From assembly GCA_019192545.1 (NCBI GenBank), contig JAHCMI010000029.1, positions 29,199 through 93,198 on the forward strand: 64,000 nt of DNA. Direction: 5' to 3'. A program made the translations under genes and the position numbers. Source of the DNA: Rivularia sp. MS3 (GTDB lineage Bacteria; Cyanobacteriota; Cyanobacteriia; Cyanobacteriales; Nostocaceae). Positions 8,341 through 17,855 of the stretch are shown here, in pieces (the stretch's first letter is position 1; each line of letters begins with the position of its first letter). The notes under the pieces are model-generated. The model had not been told where the DNA came from and made no database searches. It worked only from the letters and a program-made list of their open reading frames with translations.

Positions 8341-9233
8341 ATGAATAAAAATTTATAAACATATTTTCTATAAAACTATCAAGCTACTGATTTCTCGATT
8401 GTATATCTATTTTTTTTAAATAAATTTTCTCTTCACTTAATCTTTATTGAATATCAATTTTATTTGATGTTTTTTATCTTTATGAAGGCATTATATGGGT
8501 TCTGTAAAAACTTTATTTGAAATAAATAAGGAAAAAATACAATCATATTTTACGTATAATTAGCATACATTTATTTATAAATATCAACTTTAAAGATATA
8601 GTATATTTTGAGACTACTTAATCTATAAAAGCATAAAATGATTCTCAAAATTACATAAATATAACTAAAAGACCTCTTCCTATATTTAGAAAGAGGCTAA
8701 TACTTTATTTAAATTTTTCCAAGACTTACGCAAGCAGAAAATTTTATTGCGACGGTCGTCGCTACCTTTAGGAAACATTCACTTCTAAGGAAAAACCAAA
8801 AAATAAATTGTCCCGCCGTCGGTGTTGCTCTACCGAACGATACCGACGGCATGACAATTTATTACTTGCAAGTCCCTAAGCTATATTCTCCTCAGCGTTT
8901 GGCGGAGATTACCATGTCCTGACTAATAGGAGCATCCAAATGGCGGCGAAAAGCTTTTTATAGTAGGTGATTAATTGAACTGCAATATATTGATAGCAAT
9001 ATTTAAAGTACAAACTTATTTTTACAATTTAGACTTATTCTTGCAATTTAAGTGACAAGAAAATCAGTAATTACTTCAATTTAAATATATTACTTTATAC
9101 GAAATATTAATTGTAAAATAACATCCCAATTTAGATTAGATGTCAAAAATATCTGTATAAAAATATTCATCATAAATCAAAACAAATATTTTCATAGCGT
9201 TGAATTTAAATTAAAGCCTAAAACAATTATTTA
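8341..9233. other. 893-base spacer with a palindromic element
   Basis: Apart from the inverted-repeat element at 8719-8879 I see no gene. The stretch 8886-8945 is less AT-rich than its surroundings and could be the rest of a decayed sequence, but no frame gives a recognisable peptide. Confidence 0.5.
8719..8879. repeat. Possible miniature inverted-repeat element
   Basis: The element starts with AGACTTACGCAAG and ends near ACTTGCAAGTCC, which are imperfect inverted copies. Inside are a 6-bp palindrome (GCGACG 8749-8754 / CGTCGC 8757-8762) and a strong two-step inverted repeat: AAATTGTC (8805-8812) with GACAATTT (8853-8860), and GCCGTCGGT (8815-8823) with ACCGACGGC (8842-8850). It is GC-richer than the AT-rich spacer around it. 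A related ACTTACGCAA-like string occurs at about 18977-18990 (AGTCCTTACGCAA). Confidence 0.5.
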
Positions 9234-10868
9234 TTATTGAGGCATTAATTGAAGAGTCCCAACACCCAATTCCTTTGGTGATAAATACCGTGCTTCAAAT
9301 AAAGCCATCATGTCTCGTAGCTGGGGATTTCCACGAGAAGCTCCAGTTAATCCTCTAGCAATAATTAAACCGCAATATCCCTTAGTGTTTTTGCAGCGTT
9401 GATTCCACTTTTGCCTAGCTTCTAAATGATCTGGATCGTCATTTTCAAATTCACCGAAAAGGAATAATTCTTGATTTCGCGTTTGCAGTAATCCTAAATC
9501 GTAATATGTGCCATCGAAGGGGTTTGTACCGGGATTAAAACAAATTCCACTCAGCCCGCCATCCTTTTGAATAGATTCAATAATAATTTTCGCTTTTGGG
9601 CGAGAGGTTTGAACCAAAATAACTGGTAAACCTTCACCTACTTGTGCGACTTCTCCAACCTTATGATATTTAGATTTTTCTTGTAAATATTCCAACATTT
9701 CCCAAGAAATCATCCCCAAGCTTAGGAATGACTCTTGTGGTATTAAATCATCTCTTAGGGAAAGACTAGCGTAAGTTGGATTTAAAGCTGTCACTTCGTC
9801 GTCGTCAAAATTCGACATTGCTTCTAATTCCGAAGCTAACTGCGTTTGAGTGGTTACAGTAACTGATAGCGATTTAGTCGTTGATTTTAGAGAAGATGGT
9901 AAAGATATACGATAACGATGACTTAAAGGCGGAAACAAGCCATTGCTTAAATGCACGCGACGATCGCGAATAAAACGATACAAAGCTTCTAAAGCTATTA
10001 ACGAAACTTTAGCTTCTTCTTCGTACAAGATAGAACGTACTCCTTCAAGGGGATGAATATTACCGAAAGTCGGATTGATTTCCGATAGGGGATAATCTGC
10101 TAAATCGGTAAATATATCTTCTTGTGCGTCTGTTTGTGAAGCGCGCTCAAAAGTTAAAAACAAGCAATCTTGCTTGAGAAAAGCTTCTTCTAAATATTCT
10201 TGCGAAGAATCTTCTTTTAAAACAGTAGCCCGGAAGTATCTCAAAGAATCTTCGGAACGATAAAGTAAAATTCCGTACTCCATACCTAACATACCCATTA
10301 CTGAAGCATATAGAGTACCAATGTCCCATTTATTAATTTCTATTGATAGAATCTGCTGTTCTTCTAAAAATTCCCAAGGTGCTAATTCCCAAATAGCAAA
10401 AGCTTTATTTCGTAATAAATTTGCGTATTGCGGAGGTAAATCTGGAATTTGATTATCAATTACTTCGGAAAACCCGCGAAACAATTCATCAATTATCGGT
10501 AATTCGGGTATTCGATCTATAACAATATCTATATCTTGCAATACTCCGCGCAAATAAAATTGAATTTCTCGATCTTGGACTACAATTTTCTGCGGGCGGG
10601 CGGGTTTTGCTGGGCTGTGGGGGCTTTCTATTGCTCGCATTAAAGTACGAACGACTGCTTCTGGTCCCACTTGAGGATTAACAACATCCATTCCTCGTAC
10701 AATTCCTTCGGAAGCATCAACCCAAAGAATGCATTCGCTTTGGGATTGTGAATCTTCCTCACCCGTCGTTGGTGATGATGAAAACGGACGGCGATCGCCT
10801 TCCCATACAGAAGGAATTTGAGGTAATTTCTTCAAACGACGAATGGTAGAGCGACTTAAACTTGTCAT
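9234..10868 (-). CDS. Conserved cyanobacterial protein, possibly DUF6930-type
   Basis: A 544-residue soluble protein that I take to be a conserved cyanobacterial family of unknown function (possibly the one labelled DUF6930; recalled, not checked). It opens with a basic segment (STIRRLKKLPQIPSVWEGDRR) and a Ser/Asp-rich linker. A first alpha/beta domain contains ECILWVDASEGIVRGMDVVNP and a long acidic middle. A second domain near the C-terminus has GGLSGICFNPGTNPFDGTYYDLGLLQ. No signal peptide or membrane segment. No catalytic motif stands out. It is a single gene between two long spacers. Confidence 0.75.
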   Translation of the reverse strand: MTSLSRSTIRRLKKLPQIPSVWEGDRRPFSSSPTTGEEDSQSQSECILWVDASEGIVRGMDVVNPQVGPEAVVRTLMRAIESPHSPAKPARPQKIVVQDREIQFYLRGVLQDIDIVIDRIPELPIIDELFRGFSEVIDNQIPDLPPQYANLLRNKAFAIWELAPWEFLEEQQILSIEINKWDIGTLYASVMGMLGMEYGILLYRSEDSLRYFRATVLKEDSSQEYLEEAFLKQDCLFLTFERASQTDAQEDIFTDLADYPLSEINPTFGNIHPLEGVRSILYEEEAKVSLIALEALYRFIRDRRVHLSNGLFPPLSHRYRISLPSSLKSTTKSLSVTVTTQTQLASELEAMSNFDDDEVTALNPTYASLSLRDDLIPQESFLSLGMISWEMLEYLQEKSKYHKVGEVAQVGEGLPVILVQTSRPKAKIIIESIQKDGGLSGICFNPGTNPFDGTYYDLGLLQTRNQELFLFGEFENDDPDHLEARQKWNQRCKNTKGYCGLIIARGLTGASRGNPQLRDMMALFEARYLSPKELGVGTLQLMPQ

Positions 10869-11420
10869 AGAGTATATTTGTAACTTTTAGCATTCTGTGA
10901 AATTTTGATTTCCAGGAGAAAGAAAATTTGATAAAAATTTATCATTATTTTTGTTCCTGTATTAAAGAGCGGCGTTACGTTGCCGTTTGAGAAAAGCCTA
11001 ATTCCAAAAATATTTATATACAGCATGTCGAGTTTTTCAATTTTAAAATAAAAACCTGCTGTGATGGTGCTATTGGCTTAAATCCTTGATTTCGATTCAT
11101 TAGCGATATTCCCTTCGGATAAAACTAGCTCTAAGTGGATAAATAATGTATCAGATACTAAACAAGTTGACGCAAAAAAACGTTATGTAGAGAAATATAG
11201 GAAAGAATAAAACTGGCGGATAATCTAAGTGCGAACAAGCATTTTTGATCGCAATTGAGAAAAACGAGAGCTGCATTAATATCGCTAAAATAAGTAAAGG
11301 AACAATAACTGCTGTGGTGAACCAATATAGAACTACTATTATCTTTTAGTTCTGTCTCAGAATTAATCGCTACAGCTTTCTTGACGATGGTTAAACCATA
11401 TTATTGGAGATATTAAACAG
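10869..11420. other. 552-base spacer
   Basis: This region should hold divergent promoters for the 544-residue protein (minus) and sufA (plus). I see only small hairpins (CGGC/GCCG near 10972-10990) and no RNA gene. Short frames around 11146-11210 are under 25 codons and look random. Confidence 0.5.
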
Positions 11421-11777
11421 ATGACACAAGCAACTGAGTCTCAGAAGCAAGGCATTTTATTGAGCGAAGCCGCATTGCGACAAGTCAAATTATTACAGGA
11501 AAAACAAGGGAAAGAACTTTGCTTAAGGGTAGGAGTACGCCAAGGCGGCTGTTCTGGAATGTCTTACATGATGGATTTTGAAGACCCCAGTAAGATCGGC
11601 GATAATGATGATACCTTTGATTACGATGGTTTCAAAATTGTTTGCGACCGTAAAAGTTTATTATATCTTTATGGTTTAATGCTTGATTATAGCGATTCGC
11701 TGATTGGTGGAGGTTTTCAGTTTACTAATCCTAATGCGAGTACCACCTGCGGTTGCGGTAAATCATTTGGTGTTTAA
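11421..11777 (+). CDS. sufA: Iron-sulphur cluster assembly A-type protein SufA
   Basis: HesB/IscA-family carrier that receives Fe-S clusters from the SufBCD scaffold and passes them to apoproteins in the cytoplasm. The three cluster-ligand cysteines are present: Cys44 in GGCSGMSY, and Cys110 and Cys112 in TTCGCGKSF, with the family's C-x65-C-x-C spacing. The N-terminal 10 residues are a polar extension; 118 residues is normal for cyanobacterial SufA. The start at 11421 follows a purine-rich TTGGAGAT sequence. It is followed by a TPR gene 89 bases downstream, with a 12-bp hairpin between them. The sufBCDS operon lies about 11 kb away in this window. Confidence 0.95.
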   Translation: MTQATESQKQGILLSEAALRQVKLLQEKQGKELCLRVGVRQGGCSGMSYMMDFEDPSKIGDNDDTFDYDGFKIVCDRKSLLYLYGLMLDYSDSLIGGGFQFTNPNASTTCGCGKSFGV

Positions 11778-11788
11778 AGTAAATTGTT

Positions 11789-11838
11789 AAAGTCCTTTGT
11801 GTTTTTTCCTAAATAGTTATTTAATTACAAAGGACTTT
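11789..11838 (+). terminator. 12-bp hairpin between sufA and the TPR gene
   Basis: AAAGTCCTTTGT (11789-11800) pairs perfectly with ACAAAGGACTTT (11827-11838) across a 26-base loop that begins with a T-run. No long T-run follows the stem (TTTTG). It could end or attenuate the sufA transcript, or protect its 3' end. Confidence 0.5.
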
Positions 11839-11866
11839 TGAGAAGACGAATAATAGTTGTTTTACT

Positions 11867-12286
11867 ATGACTCAAACAGTTGAATCACTATTTGATGAAG
11901 CTCTAGAACGTTATAAAGCTGGAACAGAAGCAGCCGAATTGGTTCCTGTTTTCAAAGAAATTTGCGATCGCGCTCCTCAAAATAGCGCAGCATGGACTTG
12001 TTTGTCTTGGTTGTATATGCTTGATAGCAAACCAAAGCTAGCCTCTAAGGCAGCACAGAAAGCTGTAAAACTAAATCCCCAAGATCCACAAGCAAGGGTT
12101 AACTTGGCAACAGCGATGTTAGAAACAGGGCAAAAAGGTTTGCGAGATCATGTGGAGGTTGCTTCGCAGTTAATGATGGTTAATGACGAATGGCAAGAGG
12201 AGATTAAGAATAGCATTGAAGACGGTTTGAGCAGAAAGCCAGACTGGAAAAGTTTGGCAAAAGTAAAAAGCTGGCTATTCAGTTAA
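11867..12286 (+). CDS. Tetratricopeptide-repeat protein
   Basis: 139 residues forming about three helical-hairpin repeats. The clearest is residues 40-80 (SAAWTCLSWLYMLDSKPKLA, then KAVKLNPQDPQARVNLATAM), with the TPR signature Trp/Leu/Tyr/Ala/Pro spacing. It is probably a cytoplasmic protein-protein adaptor. It is on the same strand and directly downstream of sufA, a pairing that suggests shared transcription, though the hairpin at 11789-11838 could separate them. No signal peptide. The terminator at 12320 ends the unit. Confidence 0.85.
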   Translation: MTQTVESLFDEALERYKAGTEAAELVPVFKEICDRAPQNSAAWTCLSWLYMLDSKPKLASKAAQKAVKLNPQDPQARVNLATAMLETGQKGLRDHVEVASQLMMVNDEWQEEIKNSIEDGLSRKPDWKSLAKVKSWLFS

Positions 12287-12319
12287 TTGAAATTAAAAAA
12301 ATTAAGTCATATCAAATTC

Positions 12320-12347
12320 ATCTGTGGTAATCAATCCACAGATTTTT
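12320..12347 (+). terminator. Intrinsic terminator after the TPR gene
   Basis: ATCTGTGG (12320-12327), an 8-base loop, CCACAGAT (12336-12343), then a run of five T. This is a textbook rho-independent terminator 34 bases after the TPR stop codon. Confidence 0.85.
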
Positions 12348-12486
12348 CCCTATTAGCCATTCAATTTCTGAGAAAGAAGTCAACTCTGTTGAGTTTTCTG
12401 TCATCCCCCAATACGAGAGAAGTGGCGTTCCATCTGTGTTCCCCTGCGGTTTGAAGACGCGCAGTATCCCACAATAGGAGTTCCAA

Positions 12487-12732
12487 ATGAAAGATAAATT
12501 ATTGAATCTACTTAATACAGTTTTAGTCGCTGACGTTTTTCTGGTCTTAATTAGCTTTGGCTGGTTTGTCATCGCAGTCATTGGACGCAGTACGGGAATA
12601 CCTTTAGGTTTAGATTTATGGTATGGATTATGGGAACCTTTATTTACCCCAGCGATAGGTATATTAATGGCTGGGGCAATTTTAAGCGGTATTATTAGTT
12701 GGGTTTCTCGTAAGCTAGAAGTTCGCCAGTGA
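12487..12732 (+). CDS. Small conserved membrane protein
   Basis: 81 residues with two predicted membrane helices (about 12-36, LVADVFLVLISFGWFVIAVI, and about 48-72, LFTPAIGILMAGAILSGIIS) and a short basic C-terminal tail. A good ribosome-binding site (AGGAG) lies 6-7 bases ahead of the ATG. I believe relatives occur in many cyanobacteria, but no function is known. It is convergent with the SDR gene that ends at 12757. Confidence 0.75.
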   Translation: MKDKLLNLLNTVLVADVFLVLISFGWFVIAVIGRSTGIPLGLDLWYGLWEPLFTPAIGILMAGAILSGIISWVSRKLEVRQ

Positions 12733-12756
12733 TTCTGTATCGTTAATTAATTATCC

Positions 12757-13677
12757 TTATTTAAGGATGTCTTCTAAGGCAGGCTTCAAATCAGAATACT
12801 TGTATGTAAAACCACTGTTTAAAGTACGTTGGGGTAAAACTTTTTGACCTTCTAAAACAACTACAGCCCCATCTCCTAACATTGCTTCAATTGCAAAGGC
12901 TGGAACCGGCAGCCAAGAAGGACGATTCATTACTTCACCCATAGCTGTAGATAATTCTGCCATACGCACTGGATGGGGAGCAGTAGCATTAAAAACTCCT
13001 GACATTTCTGATGTGGTTATAGCCCGCAATATTAAATTAACAATATCGTCTATATGAATCCATGAAAACCATTGTTCGCCGCTACCAATAGGTCCTCCTG
13101 CAAATAGTTTGAATGGGGTAATCATTTTACCAAGGGCACCACCCATCCCCAACACAATTCCAAATCTTAAGATTACCAATCTCACACCGCTATCCGTAAC
13201 TTTTTGGGCTTCTGCCTCCCAATCTTGGCAAACCTGAGCCAGAAAATCGCTACCGGAAGGACTATTTTCATCAAAAGTGGCGTTGCCACTGGTGCCGTAA
13301 TAGCCAACCGCAGAAGCATTAACTAATACTTTTGGTTTTGTTGCACTCTGGGCAATGGCTTCAACAATTTTCTGTGTGGTTAGCTTGCGGCTATTTAGAA
13401 TTGATTGTTTGCGTTCGCTCGTCCACCGCCCTTCGCTGATAGGCGTTCCCGCAAGATTGACTACAGCTTCACAATTTGCTATTTCATTTTGCCAGCTACC
13501 TGAAGCAGTGGGTGTGTAAGCAATAATTTCTACATTAGGATAAGCGTTACTCGGGAAAACCTTTCGAGCATTTTCGGTATTGCGGGTTAAAACTATTATG
13601 TTCATACCCTCAGCCAGCAGTCTTTCTACCAAACGACTACCGACGAATCCTGTTGCTCCAGTAATTGCGACTTTCAT
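12757..13677 (-). CDS. TIGR01777-type NAD(P)-dependent epimerase/SDR
   Basis: Extended short-chain dehydrogenase fold with the N-terminal nucleotide motif GATGFVGSRLVERLL, the catalytic Tyr in SAVGYYGTSG, and the family's NLAGTPI and GPIGSGEQWFSWIHIDDIV segments. The C-terminal part carries VLEGQKVLPQRTLNSGFTYKY, typical of the TIGR01777 (SulA/YfcH-like) family. The substrate is unknown. I moved the start from an upstream in-frame ATG at 13704 to 13677 because the Rossmann motif begins immediately after MKVAIT. This gives 306 residues, the usual length. Confidence 0.92.
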   Translation of the reverse strand: MKVAITGATGFVGSRLVERLLAEGMNIIVLTRNTENARKVFPSNAYPNVEIIAYTPTASGSWQNEIANCEAVVNLAGTPISEGRWTSERKQSILNSRKLTTQKIVEAIAQSATKPKVLVNASAVGYYGTSGNATFDENSPSGSDFLAQVCQDWEAEAQKVTDSGVRLVILRFGIVLGMGGALGKMITPFKLFAGGPIGSGEQWFSWIHIDDIVNLILRAITTSEMSGVFNATAPHPVRMAELSTAMGEVMNRPSWLPVPAFAIEAMLGDGAVVVLEGQKVLPQRTLNSGFTYKYSDLKPALEDILK

Positions 13678-13963
13678 CTTTTTTTTCCTGCACCAAACCA
13701 TCATTTTACTTGGTTTGATAACTCGAAACTATATATTGCAAAAAAGCATAACGCTTACATGCAGTCGGACTTGCAGTTTTGTACAATTACAAGAAGAAAA
13801 AATATGCTTCGTCCATTTTAGAGCAGGATAGAAGTAATCAACCGATATCGAGCATTATTCCGAAAAAAATAACTGTTTTCTTGATTAATGAATTCTAATT
13901 TCTTGGATTTTATGTAGTTAGATATTATAGGATGTACGGAGTGTTATAAGGCGTGGGGCTAAT

Positions 13964-14311
13964 ATGGCTCGCTATACCTGTTCATATATTGTTTCTCTTC
14001 CCATAAATCACCTGCAACCGCTACTCATAGAACTTTTGCAAGAATGTAACCTAGATGTGCAATACTATACGTCAGATTACATTTTGGCCCGAGAGATACC
14101 TGGTAGCGTACCTTTTTCTAAATTTGTCACCATAGAGGTATTGATTGATAAAAGTACGGCAACTGAAACCGAAACCAAAATGAGCCTAGTGTTTAAAAAT
14201 GAGGAACTACCACTCCAAGTTGATAATCACTGCCGACAAGTGTTTGAGTTTATCAAGCAAGTAATTGAAGATTGCCGTCACTGGCATCTAACCGAAACTC
14301 TTGCCGGATAG
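13964..14311 (+). CDS. Conserved cyanobacterial hypothetical protein, 115 residues
   Basis: A small soluble alpha/beta protein without known motifs. It starts MARYTCSYIVSLPINHLQPLLIE-type (a strand then a helix) and ends with a helix containing FEFIKQVIEDCRHWHL. An ATG with the purine-rich GGCGTGGGG upstream supports the start. No membrane segment or signal. The fold pattern (strand-helix-strands-helix) could be a small ligand-binding or dimerisation domain, but I cannot place it. Confidence 0.65.
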   Translation: MARYTCSYIVSLPINHLQPLLIELLQECNLDVQYYTSDYILAREIPGSVPFSKFVTIEVLIDKSTATETETKMSLVFKNEELPLQVDNHCRQVFEFIKQVIEDCRHWHLTETLAG

Positions 14312-14560
14312 TTAGTTTTGCTGCTTTTGAAGGCATTAGTTGCGGCTGGATACAAAAGCTCGTTCACCGCAACAAATCGCCATCATCTCGATAACCTCAA
14401 AATAATTCTAGAAATAGTCGAAAATATTTTGATAGATTAATTTTGGCGAGTAGTTAATTTGAGCTTATATTTGTCAAAATTAACGGATTACTGAAGACGG
14501 AGGGGAATAGAGACCTAGCAATGCCTTGTAATTTCCCCCATCCAACCATATTCCAAACAG

Positions 14561-15073
14561 CTAATCTTCTTCTGTATCTTCAGTCATACTAGGATTAATT
14601 AAGGTAATATCATATTCGCTAGCATCTGTCTGCCCAGTTTGGGTAGCATCTCTTTGGAGTAGGTAATATATGGCACGTACCTGCGGACCGAATACGACCT
14701 CATCTTCATTTTTAAGGTCATGGGCAGGTATTTTACTACGCCCGTTAATCATCAAACCATTGGAACTAGGTTTGCCTTTGACATCGCCATCTACAATGCG
14801 GTAATAAAATCGCTTATCATCATCATTGTCTTTGGGTAATTTAACTAATGTTGCATGACGACGCGAGACAAACTGCGATACTAGATGAATATCACATTCA
14901 CGGTCTCTACCAATAGAATAGAGGGAGTTTTCTAAAGTAAATTCTTTACGTCCCTGGTCGTCTTCTATAATCAAGATATGAGTTTCATTCGATTGTACTG
15001 CCATAGACTTATCGTTGCTACAATCGGTTGAACTGTCAGCAATCAAGATTCGTTTGGTATAATTTGTTCCCAT
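14561..15073 (-). CDS. FHA domain protein
   Basis: 170 residues containing one forkhead-associated domain at about residues 45-140: YSIGRDRECDIHL, then SRRHATL, then SSNGLMINGRSKI. These are the conserved G-R, S-x-x-H and N-G positions that bind phosphothreonine. The C-terminal tail is acidic (MTEDTEED). It is probably a cytoplasmic phosphoprotein adaptor acting with Ser/Thr kinases, a common arrangement in filamentous cyanobacteria. An internal ATG (residue 24, MAVQSNET) is an alternative start. It stands alone. Confidence 0.9.
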   Translation of the reverse strand: MGTNYTKRILIADSSTDCSNDKSMAVQSNETHILIIEDDQGRKEFTLENSLYSIGRDRECDIHLVSQFVSRRHATLVKLPKDNDDDKRFYYRIVDGDVKGKPSSNGLMINGRSKIPAHDLKNEDEVVFGPQVRAIYYLLQRDATQTGQTDASEYDITLINPSMTEDTEED

Positions 15074-15295
15074 TGTCGAACCATTACTCAGTGGTCAAAA
15101 GCTGTTATCTTTACAGTTAATTTTGATTACAAGAGTAGAACCGTAATGTTTTACTCTATAAGATTTATGCAGCTTGAGGTAGCGTTTCTTAGCATGTATA
15201 TGTGAGAAACCTAACACAATTCTACTGACCTAGTTTAACTTGAGATGAGCCAAACGAATATTTTTGCTTACCAATAATACCTCTAAAGGAGGATT

Positions 15296-17713
15296 TTAGG
15301 AATCGGAGGCAAATCTTCTTAAAAGAAGGGAGTTTGTAACTACGCTAACGGAACTAAAAGCCATCAAAGCAGCGGCTCCTCCGGGATTCAGAATAAAACC
15401 GAGGCTCGGTAATAAGACACCAGCAGCTAAAGGAATCCCTACTATATTGTAGGCGAATGCCCAGAATAAATTTTGACGGATTTTATTGAATGTGGCGCGA
15501 CTAAGTTCAATAGCTTCGACTACATCTATTAATCGATCTCGCATCAGTACAATTTCTGCTGCTTCCATTGCCACATCCGTTCCAGAATGCAGAGAAATAC
15601 CAACATCTGCTTGCGATAAAGCTGGTGCATCGTTGATCCCGTCTCCTACCATTGCTACAAGGGATTGAGAATGAGAATTTTGTAACGATTGAATAACTGC
15701 TGCTTTTTTGGCTGGAGGAATACCTGCTATAGCATCCTTAGTATCCAATCCTAATTTTTCTGCTGTAGCTAAAGCTGCTTCTTGAGTATCGCCACTAAGC
15801 AACATAACTCGTAAGCCCAAAGAATGAAGTTTTTCTACAGTTGATAAAGCGTCTTCTCGTATAGTATCTTGAACGGCAATCAATCCAAGAATTTCGCTTT
15901 CATTCGCTACTCCAACTACAGTTTTCCCTGATTGAGCTAAAGCGGTAAGCTGTTTTTGAATGGTTTGATTGATACGAATATTATTTAAATTCAACCATTC
16001 CCAACTACCTAAAAATATTCGAGTCCCTTCCACTACAGCCGATACACCAAATCCTGGCTCAGTATGAAAATCAGTGGCTGCTTGAATAGGTAATTTTCGT
16101 TCTGCTGCCGAGTCTAAAATTGCTTTTGCTAAGGGATGTTGGCTACCGCTTTCTACTGCTGCTGCTAGCTGAATTAAAGAATTTACCGTGGCTTTATCCG
16201 ATATGGTAATACAGTCGGTGACACTAGGACTACCAGTAGTTAAAGTTCCAGTTTTATCAAAAACTATTGTTTTTAACTGATGTACCTTTTCTAAAACATC
16301 TCCACCTTTGATTAATAAACCTCTTTCAGCACCAATTGCTGTTCCGACTAAAATTGCGGTGGGAGTCGCTAAGCCCAAAGCACAAGGGCAAGCTACAACC
16401 ATTACGGCGATCGCTAGTTTCAAACTAATTAAAATCGGCGAATAATAGGTTGAAGTTTCCTGTATTGGATAACCACTAAAGTGCTGGGAATGTGGTGAAG
16501 CAAACAGCACGGTTGATGTAACCGTATCGTGCCAAATATTGGTGCCAACAAAATACCAAAATAGAAATGTTAATAAAGCAGTAGTTAATACGCCGTAGGT
16601 AAAGTAACCAGCGACAGTATCGGCTAATTTTTGAACTGGTGCTTTACGAACTTGCGCTGCTTCTACCAAACCAACAATTTGCGCTACTGTTGTATCGTTT
16701 CCAGTGCGGGTTGCTTGAATAGTTACTGTTCCTGACTGGTTAATAGTTCCCGCACTTAAACTATCCCCTACTTTTTTGGCAACTGCTGCCGATTCTCCGG
16801 TGAGCATGGATTCGTCAACAGATGTTTTCCCTTCGATGACTTCACCATCAACGGGAATTTTGTCTCCTGGAAGTACTTGCAACCATTCGCCAATATGGAC
16901 TTGCTCGGCTGGTATTTCTATGATTTCGGCTTTTTGAGTATTATTGTCGCTATTAGGTTTGGCTATTAATCGGGCGATACTTGGTTTGAGGGATAATAAT
17001 TCTTGGAAGGCAGCAGAAGCGCGATTCCTGGCTCGTTTTTCTAAAGTACGTCCCAACAGAATAAAACCCAATATCATCACGGGTTCATCGAAAAAACATT
17101 CCCAACCTAATTGAGGAAATAATAAAGCAACTACGCTAGCAATATATGCACTCAAAGTTCCTAGAGCAACTAAAGTGTTCATATTAGGCGCATTTCGACG
17201 CAAGCCCAACCAACCATCTATCAAAATGGGACGACCTGGTATGATTATTGCGACTGTAGCTAATCCAAAATGAAACCAGATATTTTGCAAGGGCGGCAGC
17301 ATTAAACCACCAATATGCCCTAAATGTCCAATTCCAGAAAATAACAGCAACAATACAGCAATTATTAGTTGCCTTTGGGCAGATTGCATTTCTCGCCGCT
17401 TTTTCTCTTCAGCTTCCTTTAAAGCTTGAGCGCTATCTGTCACTCCAGGGGCTTTCCGGGGTTTACTGGGAAATCCTGCTGTAGTTAATTCCTTGGCTAA
17501 GGCATCAATGTCTAGATCAAATTTTTCTGCGTCTACTACTGCTACCCCAGTTGCTAAATTGACGCAGGCTTTATCAACTCCTGGAAATTGAGTTAATTGT
17601 TTTTCTACTGCTCTGACACAGCCAGCACATTTCATTCCCTCTACATCAAGGGTAATTTTGTTTTTAGCGAGTAGTGGACTTTCAGCTTTGTTTTTTTTTG
17701 GTACCAGTTGCAT
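15296..17713 (-). CDS. Cu(I)-translocating P1B-type ATPase (CtaA/PacS-like)
   Basis: Pumps Cu(I) across the plasma or thylakoid membrane at the cost of ATP, probably toward plastocyanin and cytochrome oxidase or for export. The N-terminal heavy-metal domain has Cys29 and Cys32 in GMKCAGC. Further on are TGES, the transmembrane CPC (442-444) in VVACPCALGLATP, the phosphorylated Asp486 in DKTGTLT, the HP pair and GDGINDAPAL. FAYN and MAFSSVSVVTNS in the last two helices mark the Cu(I) subgroup. At 805 residues it is slightly long because of an insert (about 400-425, ASPHSQHFSGYPIQETSTYY) in the loop before the CPC helix. CtaA and PacS cannot be told apart here. Confidence 0.95.
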   Translation of the reverse strand: MQLVPKKNKAESPLLAKNKITLDVEGMKCAGCVRAVEKQLTQFPGVDKACVNLATGVAVVDAEKFDLDIDALAKELTTAGFPSKPRKAPGVTDSAQALKEAEEKKRREMQSAQRQLIIAVLLLLFSGIGHLGHIGGLMLPPLQNIWFHFGLATVAIIIPGRPILIDGWLGLRRNAPNMNTLVALGTLSAYIASVVALLFPQLGWECFFDEPVMILGFILLGRTLEKRARNRASAAFQELLSLKPSIARLIAKPNSDNNTQKAEIIEIPAEQVHIGEWLQVLPGDKIPVDGEVIEGKTSVDESMLTGESAAVAKKVGDSLSAGTINQSGTVTIQATRTGNDTTVAQIVGLVEAAQVRKAPVQKLADTVAGYFTYGVLTTALLTFLFWYFVGTNIWHDTVTSTVLFASPHSQHFSGYPIQETSTYYSPILISLKLAIAVMVVACPCALGLATPTAILVGTAIGAERGLLIKGGDVLEKVHQLKTIVFDKTGTLTTGSPSVTDCITISDKATVNSLIQLAAAVESGSQHPLAKAILDSAAERKLPIQAATDFHTEPGFGVSAVVEGTRIFLGSWEWLNLNNIRINQTIQKQLTALAQSGKTVVGVANESEILGLIAVQDTIREDALSTVEKLHSLGLRVMLLSGDTQEAALATAEKLGLDTKDAIAGIPPAKKAAVIQSLQNSHSQSLVAMVGDGINDAPALSQADVGISLHSGTDVAMEAAEIVLMRDRLIDVVEAIELSRATFNKIRQNLFWAFAYNIVGIPLAAGVLLPSLGFILNPGGAAALMAFSSVSVVTNSLLLRRFASDS

Positions 17714-17855
17714 GAAAAATGTTCGGACTTGCTAGAAATATAAAAATGCTGCCGCTCTTCGACATAGCATTATGAAGGTTCCTACTTCGAGGGTAAGCTA
17801 AATCCGGACTTATGACAGAATGTCTGAGGTATGAATTTTTGTAAAAACTAGATAT

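Noticed and set aside
12318-12581. Minus-strand frame overlapping the small membrane protein gene
   Set aside because: No ribosome-binding site; it crosses the terminator at 12320-12347 and runs through most of a better-supported gene.
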